Assembly (NCBI GenBank): GCA_038496445.1
Contig: JALMLS010000293.1
Span: 1 to 26,771, forward strand
Direction of reading: 5' to 3'
Length of the DNA: 26,771 nucleotides
DNA from: Trichosphaerium sp. ATCC 40318
Lineage: Eukaryota > Discosea > Flabellinia > Trichosidae
Positions within the stretch are counted from its first letter, which is position 1. Each line of letters opens with the position of its first letter. Shown here one piece after another: positions 1 to 8,800 of the stretch. The position numbers and the translations under genes were made by a program. Below the pieces are notes generated by a model. That model ran no database searches. It worked only from the letters and a program-made list of their open reading frames with translations, and was not told where the DNA came from.

Positions 1-33
1 GATTTTGTTTATGGTCTAACAAACGTTTTGTAG

Positions 34-3000
34 ATATTGCGAGTATGAGATGCTCACTGAAGAAGCAATTGAAGATGATAATTCTAAACCTATTTCATTC
101 TCATGTAAAACATGGGATTTATATTTAACACGTGGTAAAACATATAAACACGAGGTGAGTATTGTACAATGTTGAAATGAACTTAATTTTTTGTGTAGAT
201 AAATCTGTCTATGTTTAAGTCAATAAACTACTCTGGTTGGTTATGGTATCGAAGTAAGACGATATAAACAGTTACATATTTAACAACAATGTGTTTAGCT
301 CATCTTGGGTTTAAATCATGGAAAACACGATGGTACAATGCATTGATTTTTTGTGTGAATTACGACTTACTTTTTTTCTTGAAGGGTCATTATTAACGGC
401 AACTTTTTGTACATTTTTTCGAGTGATAAGGTTCGTTTAAACATTTGCGTTTGAGTCTCTAAAATATTTAGGAAGATGATAGCAGTCCAGAGCATATTAT
501 AAATTTAAAAGATGCGACTGTCATGCCATGGGATAAGAAACAACATGGCATCAAAATAATGCCAACTGTACATTTGAAAGAAAAAAATAGGTTGTTGTTT
601 GCTAATTTATTTGCTCTTTAGCATTCTAGAAGTGGCTATGAGAGTTATATTTTTACTACAAAGAGTGGTAAATCTCGTTTAGATTGGATAATAGAGATGA
701 GAAGTGCGTCTTACAGAGGTGTTAAGAGAAAGTACGATTTTTTTACCATTGTTTTCTTCATGTTTTGCTGACACTCAGAAGGAGAGTTGCTTGCAGTGGT
801 AACAAGGAGTCAAACAAAAATATAATATTAACGGAAACCGATCTATGGATAAAAGATGATGAAGGATTCTTAGCTAAAGCCAAAGCAAAAGTGAAAAAAG
901 AAAACGGATTTCATTATAACTTTTCAATGAACCCCAAAGTACGAAAGAAAACCAAGACACTCATTGCTTATCACATGCTTATAACTACTTTATTAAGGCG
1001 TATGTTGATATGACTGAGCCTCATGTTGTATGTATTCAATGGAAGGATCTCACTATGTTCTTCGAACCAGAGGATTATCAGCAATTTCTTCAACATTTAA
1101 AGTTATACGGATTTGAAGTATCAAAAATGCCTAAAGACTTGTACATTGAAAACTTCATATTCGCCTACCACTACGCTTGCGAAAAGTATGTTTATTGTTG
1201 TACATTTATTTCATGTATACTAATCAAGTCACTTATGTCAGGTTATTTATATCACCACTGAAGCACGTTGTTGATCAACTCATTTCAGCGATTTCAAATT
1301 ATAATGATAAAAATCAGTTCCCTCTAAAGGCACTTACCCTATCAAACTATAAATTATTGTACGTTACAATTCTTATGAAATTCTTAAATAATAGCTCACT
1401 GTTGTTTAAAAAGACCACACGACTTAGACGCAGTACTTCAGGGCGTGGCATTCTTTCCTTACTTGAAGATTTTGAACTTAAGGTTTGGGTCATTTTGTTC
1501 AAAAAATATTGTTGCTAACGTTCTTGTTTCGTTGTAGGCAGGTTGGTCTTAGCCTTACTTCTCTCAATATATTAATTGATAGAATCATTGATAATAAATT
1601 TATAACTGAAGTTAATTTATCAAATAATAATCTTGGACCTAAAGGAGGAGTAATGGTTGCTTCTCTTCTTTTGTACGACAGACAATTGTACCTTTTGTAT
1701 TCGATCAAAAATTCTCATTTTTTTCTTACAGAAAGAATACCACACTGGAGGCTCTCCTCTTACAAAAAACCAATTTGGGTAATACTGGAGCTTCTAAGAT
1801 ATTAAAGGCGATAAATGATGCGCCTTCTTGTGGTTTGAAGAGACTAGATTTGGGTCACAATGGAATCGATGATGGCTTTGAAAAATCATTGACTGAATTT
1901 TTACAAACAACAAAACTTGAAGCACTCATATTTTGGGGTAACAATATAACAAGCGCTATTGGAGATTCTATCGTTAATTCTATGAAATTCAACGAGCATA
2001 TTTTATTGCTTGATTTTACTGAAAACAAGCTTTCAGCTGAGCAACTAAGTCAAATCGTCAATATAACAAGAAGGAATGCTGAAAAGATAGTGGGTGAAAA
2101 TTCAGGTACGTTGATTTGCTGTAGCATGCTACCACGTGAATTAATTTTTTTTAGGAATTTCATCGAATAGGAATAAAACTGGCCTCGGGGTGATAAATGC
2201 AGATCAAGAACAAGCCATAGACAACGTGAGAGGGTTTTTTTAACCAGCAAAAACAAATGTTAACTATTACCTTAGACTCTTTACGTAATGGTTCAAACAA
2301 ACCAGATATCACAAAGCGTATATACTTGGCTACGTAAAGAACCAGCTGAAAAGAAAGCTCACTTAGCAATGCGTCTAACTGAAATATTCCCAGCTGTAGA
2401 ATCAGTACGAAACATCCCACTGTTCTCCTTTTTTTGGAATTGCGCTTTTTTTAGCATTTTATGAGCAAACATTTAACGAACTTGAAGGTTGTTGATGATG
2501 TACCAAGTGGTGTCCCTGGATCTATTTATGGAAACTATTGGTCTATGCTTGCATCTCAGATATCAGGAGATACAGAGAATTCGTCTGAAAAATCAAATAC
2601 ATCAAAACGCACTGAAGGAAAAAGATTATCTTGGAGAAAGAGTCTTAGATCATCAGGCGATAAAAAGTCAGTAAAAATCAGCCGTGATGATAAAGTTATA
2701 CGTATTGAAAAGAGTTCAAAAGGTTCACCAGAGGGTAATGAAAAGGTTGACCATTCTGGAGTATCTGAGGGTAAAGGTCAAGCGAGAAAATCAGTCCGTT
2801 CTTCGAAAATCTTTAGAGACCCAAAATCTAAAAAGTCAGTGTCGATAAGTATAAAGAAACAGGACGATGTTAATGGAGAAGAAGATCCAAATAATTGGCC
2901 TGAGAATAGTCCAGATTCTATATCTAGAAGGAGAATGTATAGTTCAAAGTTTGGTTTACATAGAAGCAAGGTAAAACCAGATTAGAAATATTAAGACATA

Positions 3001-3651
3001 TTTTTTTTTGGCGTGAAATCAACTGTCTTCTCTTCGCGTCTTAAGATTTTTGAACCCACAACTATTTTCTCAAAATGATTCACATTGTGCTATCGCATCA
3101 CATACAAGCAGTTTTTAAGCTTAACCTCCGGACACGTGATCAACTAAAACATTTCTTTACTTTTCATTTTTTGACAACTAACGATTTACTAGAAGTCACT
3201 GTCTGATGGTATGATTATCAAACCTACTGCTCCAAGTGAAAATGAGCAAAAACCCATCCATCTTACACTACCAGACGAAGAAGATGAATCAGAATCAGAG
3301 AGCGTGACTTCGAGATCTAGATTCTTTTCAGATGTTTCTGAAAATACAGGGCGTGGTGCAATGCAAATGCAAAGTATCTTCGCAATGGTAGTTGATACTT
3401 GTAATAAACTCAGCCAATCAAACGAGAATATTGAACTACCAGAAGACGAAGAAGAAAATCAAAAAGAAAAAGAAGAAACGGATTCTGAAACAAAAATGCC
3501 AGCGCTTGAAGATGTTTCTGTTCCTGGTGATCAACAACAGCATGAAAACGACGATAAAGGTAGTGTAAATTGGAATAAGAAACCAATAGTAGTAGAAGAG
3601 GGAAGAGATGTGATACCAATCAAGACATTCAATGCATATAGAGTAAAGTAG
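34..3651 (+). CDS. PH-domain and leucine-rich-repeat protein (5' partial, 13 exons seen)
   Basis: I reconstruct exons 34-154, 472-589/590, 630-731, 779-938, 998-1185, 1242-1358, 1395-1482, 1542-1672, 1732-2105, 2155-2225, 2276-2404, 2455-2970 and 3193-3651. Phases agree through GT-AG junctions. The first exons read like a PH domain: RYCEYEM near the start, then strands such as NLKDATVMPW and SYIFTTKSG, ending in the typical helix Trp (RLDWIIEMRSA). Exons 8-9 hold leucine-rich repeats of the NLR/RNI type (VNLSNNNLGPKGG, LEALLLQKTNLGNTGA, LKRLDLGHNGIDDG, LEALIFWGNNIT, LLLDFTENKLS). The last two exons are Ser/Lys- then Glu-rich and probably disordered. PH plus LRR suggests a membrane- or cytoskeleton-associated scaffold, loosely like CARMIL, but I see no capping-protein-binding motif and make no family call. 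The 5' end lies outside the window. If the intron at 2971 is retained, the frame ends at 2985 instead. Confidence 0.85.
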
Positions 3652-3935
3652 AAATGTCTAGATGTTAATTATTGCAAAGAGTAAACGAAATTTTATAGTT
3701 CACCACGTGATTTATTTTCCCGCTGAAGAAATTTCTCATGTACGGTAATAGTAATACTTCACTGTATTGTAGTTTGTGGTAACAGCACTAGTGCTTGACA
3801 AAATGTTAATCCTTTTGAAAGTATGTAGAACTTTTAAGGAGCACAAAGATGGACTGTCACAAAATACAAGCTGGTTCTTTGTTTTACATAAGACTTTGCT
3901 GTGTATTCATTGGAACATCGTTAGTTATCATAAAG
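3652..3935. other. intergenic region with no gene seen
   Basis: This is the AT-rich 3' flank of the PH-LRR gene, leading into the left arm of the large inverted repeat. It contains a CACGTG hexamer (about 3703). No ORF, tRNA or repeat is supported. Whether the inverted repeat already begins here cannot be tested, because the right arm is cut off at 26771. Confidence 0.5.
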
Positions 3936-3974
3936 CAATCTAGTACCACTAAGAACACTTGAAGTGTTGTTTAG

Positions 3975-4335
3975 CAAGATTTAACCTGTGTTTTACTAAA
4001 ACCCAGCGGAGAATTAATTGTAAGTATCTTACATACAGCTAGCGGCGATTTTGTAGCAACTTATTGCTTCCACAATAAAACGGTTTTTCGTCTTGGAGAT
4101 ATTTTAAAGCTGTACGTTATTTTGAGTACGTGGAGTGTCTCGGTTTTGGCTGATGCCAATCTGAGAGACCTGAAGTAGCCCTACCGCACTTCACACTTCC
4201 CATCCGACCTTTGTGAGAAGCAACGATGGAGCCAGGCCATGGTCTCGGCTAACTATACATCCCATAGCTATTTTCACGACTTGCAAGAGGAGACGTCCCC
4301 TTCCTTTGCGCACGGAAAGGAGCTCGAAGTGTAAA
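3975..4335 (+). pseudogene. Broken exon of an unrecognised gene (left-arm copy)
   Basis: After a TTTAG acceptor at 3971-3974 the frame reads QDLTCVLLKPSGELIVSIL and continues collinear with the intact right-arm exon at 26349-26732. In this copy the frame meets a TAG at 4176-4178, where the right arm has a Glu codon (AAGTAGCCC versus AAGGAGCAC). A further frameshift near 4300 (CCCCTTCC versus CCCTTCC) spoils the C-terminus. I do not recognise the protein family. The location, upstream of a U2 gene in both arms, suggests it belongs to the host segment duplicated with U2 rather than to the mobile element. Confidence 0.5.
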
Positions 4336-4556
4336 CCTAGAGCTTATTGCAACGAGTGAGAACATGTTTGGCGAACTTCGATACTGAGTGCTTCCAGTAA
4401 CGAACTCTCCAAAATGTTTTGTTGGTTTTCTAAGAAAATAAATCGTAAGGAGCTCTAGGTGTAATATCAGGAATGAAACATGTTTGGCGAACTTCGATAT
4501 TGGTGCTATACTAATTAACTCTTCAAAATGTTTTTTCTATTTTGTGATAACTAAAA
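4317..4556 (+). repeat. Diverged tandem duplication, about 116-130 bp unit
   Basis: AAGGAGCTC at 4317 recurs at 4447. An exact 23-bp stretch containing TGTTTGGCGAACTTCG occurs at 4361-4383 and again at 4477-4499. The following segments (CTCTCCAAAATGTTTTG and CTCTTCAAAATGTTTTT) are also related. The right arm has only one copy (around 26325-26347). It reads like the first left unit upstream and like the second left unit downstream, which is the product expected from recombination within the shared 23 bp. Confidence 0.8.
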
Positions 4557-4850
4557 GTGAGATTAGATTGATCTAAGTACTTTCATTATGTACTTCGGAA
4601 AGTTTGAAGAGAATACAATACATTGGTTTGAGTGTACTATTCTTGTGGTATTATTACAGTTTTAACATTATGCAACAATGAGCAAATCCGTTCTTTAGAT
4701 GCTAACAATAACATGGCTTTTCAAAATAGGAAACAACGTATTTGTTTAATGTGGAAACACAAGACAGTCAGGTTGTTTAAATTTGTAAGGAATCTTTCTA
4801 AAGGACCACCTGCGTACAGCAAGTTAACCATTTCGCTTACGCTAGGGCGC

Positions 4851-5092
4851 ATGGAGTTTTATGGAATTGTTTTTGTTTTAATACTTTCTTCCTATGCAAG
4901 AGCAAGATCTTCACCAACCTCAGAGGAGAGAATATGGTAAAGTGTCGAGTGTGCAAAAAAATTAAGATTGGCATTTATTTCCAAACGCCACAAACGACTT
5001 ATAAGCATACAGTTGAGTATGGTCACAAACAGGTATATAAAGTAGAAATAGCACATTTCGACATTGAGGAATATACCGTAAGCCTTGCGTAG
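4851..5092 (+). CDS. Possible small secreted-type ORF(s) upstream of U2 (left copy)
   Basis: An ATG at 4851 opens a 29-codon frame (MEFYGIVFVLILSSYARA...), which looks like a signal peptide with an AxA-like cleavage site, and stops at 4940. An overlapping frame (ATG 4934, 52 codons, stop 5090-5092) starts MVKCRVCKK, with a CxxC pair, and contains TYKHTVEYGHKQVYKVEIAH. No GT-AG junction that I tested joins them in phase. They may be exons of a small spliced secreted protein, or chance ORFs. The same sequence is present in the right arm (25722-25963). No family is recognised. Confidence 0.25.
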
Positions 5093-5644
5093 TATAACAA
5101 CTGCGTACCAATTGTGTCCCTGTAACTGGAGGTAACGAAAATGCGATCATGATCGACTTGGTTGAGAAAGAGTCCTCAGTTTAGACGCTACTACGCACAA
5201 AGACTGCTATAGTAGCGAATAAGAACGTTGTTCAACGTAGACTTCCTATGAACTTGAACGCGTGTGCTTGCTTCAAAAAACACGCCCTGAATGATGATGG
5301 GGTCGTAGGTGGGTTCTAATACCTTAGTTCGAGTGCGACATTGTGTAAAACGACTTCGTCATGACTTTTCTAAGAAATACGGATACACGAAAATTTTCTA
5401 CTTTTTGTTCTTGCGCTCAAAATTTTTTCGCATTGTAGCGCTCAATGCGTGTCAAAGAAGCTGTTATTTTGGAAATGAGGTTGTTATCATATATTCTATA
5501 AATTACAAACGTCTAAAAGGACCAATGCAAGTGTGGTATGCGTTGTTGTGGCCATTTTAGTTTGCAATGACATTTTTGTATTTTCATACCACAATTAAAA
5601 ATATGTGTTGCATGATAAAGCATGTTCAAATGCACCTAATAAGC
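5093..5644 (+). promoter_or_regulatory. Upstream region of the U2 snRNA gene (left copy); no gene supported
   Basis: This stretch lies directly 5' of the U2 snRNA start, so it should hold the snRNA promoter. It is AT-rich with short chance ORFs (for example 5309-5560) that have no recognisable protein character. AAATATG near 5600 could serve as a TATA-like element about 45 nt before the U2 5' end, but I cannot identify a proximal sequence element without related U2 genes. The mirror region in the right arm is 25170-25721. Confidence 0.35.
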
Positions 5645-5690
5645 AACCTTCTCGGCCTTTTGGCTAAGATCAAGTGTAGTATCTGTTCTA
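5645..5690 (+). ncRNA. U2 snRNA gene, 5' part (interrupted by element, left copy)
   Basis: The sequence contains the strongly conserved 5' end of spliceosomal U2 snRNA: CTTCTCGGCCTTTTGGCTAA, then GATCAAGTGTAGTATCTGTT, including the branch-site-recognition GTAGTA. Identity to eukaryotic U2 stops at 5690, just before stem IIa, where element sequence (TAAGTGTGCTTGATC) begins. The continuation of U2 (TTCAGTTTAATCTCTGAA and onward) is found about 8.5 kb away at 14201-14341. This U2 gene is therefore split and cannot give a normal U2 RNA. Its promoter now reads into the element's cargo side. Confidence 0.92.
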
Positions 5691-5711
5691 TAAGTGTGCT
5701 TGATCTGAGCC
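5662..5711 (+). promoter_or_regulatory. Candidate recombinase attachment site, outer end (left copy)
   Basis: GGCTAAGATCAAG (5662-5674, U2 sequence) and CTTGATCTGAGCC (5699-5711, element sequence) form an inverted pair with 12 of 13 bases matching, 24 bp apart. The centre contains the U2/element junction and the TCTGTTCTAT repeat. Inverted arms around a short exchange region are the hallmark of tyrosine-recombinase sites. TCTGAGCC recurs at 5751-5758, 47 bp further in, as a possible accessory binding site. Binding has not been shown. Confidence 0.6.
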
Positions 5712-5898
5712 GAAATCACGTGCTCTGGAAAAAAATCACAGAAAAAATAATCTGAGCCAAAAAATTATGCGCAAAAAAAACACCCAAGAAATGCGGCACT
5801 TTTTTTTTGCTGAAATAAATAATTGTGGTTGTTTGAGGCTGTCTTCCGTACATTTATTTTCCGACTCACGTGTTATATTGTGCGATCTGTTTAGAACC
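5712..5898 (+). other. Element outer leader region (left copy)
   Basis: This is an AT-rich subterminal stretch with a CACGTG motif (about 5718) and the second TCTGAGCC repeat (5751-5758), then A- and T-runs. I see no gene in it. It precedes the proposed first exon of the mucin-like gene and could hold its promoter and recombinase-binding repeats. The mirror is 24916-25102. Confidence 0.4.
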
Positions 5899-8800
5899 AT
5901 GGACTCTTTTCGCAGCCTCTATCCAGGTACGTTAGTTTTCTGGGGTTGTGTACCTCTACTATCGCGTATCAGCGCTTTTGTAGGCTTTGGTGCACCTTTT
6001 TCGCCAGTTGATGCTAACTATCTGCAGAAACCCTGTCTACGCGTCTAGTTTGGTTCACCAGACATTCAAAGGCGTTTTAGCATTTTTGTACGTTAAAACA
6101 CATATTTTTCGCGATAACGTACTCACTACCGTTTAGACTTACGCTGTTTACCCACAGCGTATCATAGCAACCAGAGACGGCCTCCCAGGTACAACTTTTG
6201 GTAATTTTTTTTTTTTTTTGCTCTGCACAAAACGCGTTTGGCTGAAAACACGTATATGGCCATCCCTACGCGCTGCAATCATGTAGCGTGATTTGTGGCG
6301 TTTTGGTTGTGGACATTCATTTTTTTGTAACCTCAACCAAAAAGCGCTAAAAACGCAACTGCACGTGATTTTAACACACTATATTTTAAATTGGACACTT
6401 ACTTGGATTTTAGGAAGATTCTCACTTTTGTTTGGTGTTGGTCATGTCACGATACACACATCTTGCTCGGTGCTTGGACAATTGCTGATTTGTCGTTAGC
6501 AAAGTGGGTTGCAAGGTGTCATGTTGTGATAAACCGTAGCAAGAAACAGGGAGAAGAGTGTAACCACCAAATCGTATTAAAAAGTACTTGCGACTTTCAT
6601 TTTTCTGTAAGACTAGCTTTATTTGTAGAAACTCCAACAACTGAAGCTCCTACTATAGATTCACCAAGTACAGAAGCACCAACCACTGAAGCGCCAACTA
6701 TAGAAGCATCAACCTCTACCACTGAAGCGTGTACAACTGCAGCACCAACTCCTACAACTCCAACAATTGATGCGCCACTATAGCCAAGGCACCAACAATT
6801 GATGCTCCTAGCACCAACTACAGATGCACCAATAACTGCTCCTCCTACCACAAACGCATCAATAACTGAAGCACCAACAACTGATACTCCAACTACAGAT
6901 GCTCCTACCAGAAGCGCCAATTACTTTGGCGCCTACAACTGAGGTTCCACAACAGAAGCGCCTACTGCAAGTGCTCCAACAACTGAAGCACAACTAAGGT
7001 ACCTACAACCGATGCTCCTACAACTGAACTGCCAACAACTGACACACCAACTACAGATGTTCCAAGCACCGAATTACCAACAGCAGAAGCTCCAACTACA
7101 GGAGCTCCTATGACTGAGATTGCTGCTACAGATGCACGTGATCACCAAAGCTCCAACCACAGAAGCTCCCACAACTGAAGCGCCAACAACTACTGAAGCA
7201 CCTACAACTGCAATCCCTACAACACTGAGGCGTCAACTACATTGGCGCCTACGACAGTAGTGACTACCACAGTAGTGACTACCACAGAAGCTCCAACCAC
7301 TGAGGCTCTAACTACTGAAGCTGCAACTACAGAGGCGCCTACACCTGAAGCTCCGACTACGGTAACCTCCAACAAGTGAAGCACAACTACTGGCGCTCCA
7401 ACTACAGAAGCACCTACAACGGTAGCGCTAACAACTGAACACCAATACACTTGAACAACTGACACTCCTACAACTGAAGCACCTGCTACAAAGCTCCTAC
7501 AACTGAGGGTCCAACAACAGTAGCTCCAAACATGAGGCGCCAACAACTGCATCACCAACAACTACAACGCCTACTACAAACGCATTTACTACAGACACCA
7601 ACTACAGATGCACCAACTACTGAATCGCCTACTACAGCAGCTCCAGCAACTGAAGCACCAACAACTAAAGCTCCTACAACAGTAGCGCCTACTATGTAGG
7701 TTCCTACTGCAACTGGTACTTTTTATTTGATTTTTATGTGGACTAACTTACCTTACAGAGTCTCTTACAACTGAGCCACCAACAACAGATGCTCCTACCA
7801 TAGAAACGCCAACTACTTTGGCGCTTACTGAGGTTCCCACAACAGAGGCGCCAACTACAGACTCCAACAGCAGTAGCTCCAACCATGGAGGCGCCAACTA
7901 CTGCAATACCTACTACTGTGGCGCCTACTACAGACACACCAACAAAAGAGGTTCCAACACAGAACCTCCTACAATAGAGGTACCTACAACCGATGCTCCT
8001 ACAAGTAACGTGCAGAAGCTCCAACTACAGGAGCTCCTATGACTGAGGTTGCTGCTACAGATGCACCTGATCACCGAAGCTCCAACCACAGAAGCTCCCA
8101 CAACTGAAGCGCCAACAACTATTGAAGCACCTACAACTGCAATCCCTACAACACTGAGGCGTCAACTACATTGGCGCCTACGACAATAGTGCCTACCACA
8201 GAAGCTCCAACCACTTGAGGTTTCAACTGCTGAAGCTCTGACTATGGAACCTCCAACAACTGAAGCACAACTACTGTTGCTCCAACTGCAGAAGCACCAA
8301 CAACTGAACACCAATACACTTGAACAACTGACGCTCCTACAACTGAAGCACCTGCTACTGAAGCGCCTACTACTGAAGCACCAGCTACAAAGCTCCTACA
8401 ACTGATGGTCCAACAACAGTAGCTCCAAACATGAGGCGCCAACAACTGCATCACCAACAACTGCAACGCCTACTACAAACGCATTTACTACAGACACCAA
8501 CTACAGATGCACCAACTACTGAATCGCTTACTACAGCTCCAGCAACTGAAGCACCAACAACTAAAGCTCCTACAACAGTAGCGCCTACTACTGAAGCGCC
8601 TACTACATAGGTTCCTACTGCTGATGCTCCTACAACTGGTACTTGTTATTTTGATTTTTATGTGGACTAACTTCCCTTACAGAGTCTCCTACAACTGAGG
8701 CGCCAACAACAGATGCTCCCACCATAGAAACGGCAACTACTTTGGCGCTTACTGAGGTTTCCACAACAGAGGCGCCTACTACAAGCGCTCCAACAGCACC

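Noticed and set aside
5309-5560. 83-codon frame upstream of U2
   Set aside because: There is no recognisable composition or motif. It lies where the snRNA promoter is expected and was kept in the mirror arm only because that part of the arms is identical.
5767-6048. 93-codon frame near the element's outer end
   Set aside because: It reads through a good donor (CCAG|GTACGT at 5926/5927). Only its internal ATG at 5899 fits a spliced model of the mucin-like gene.
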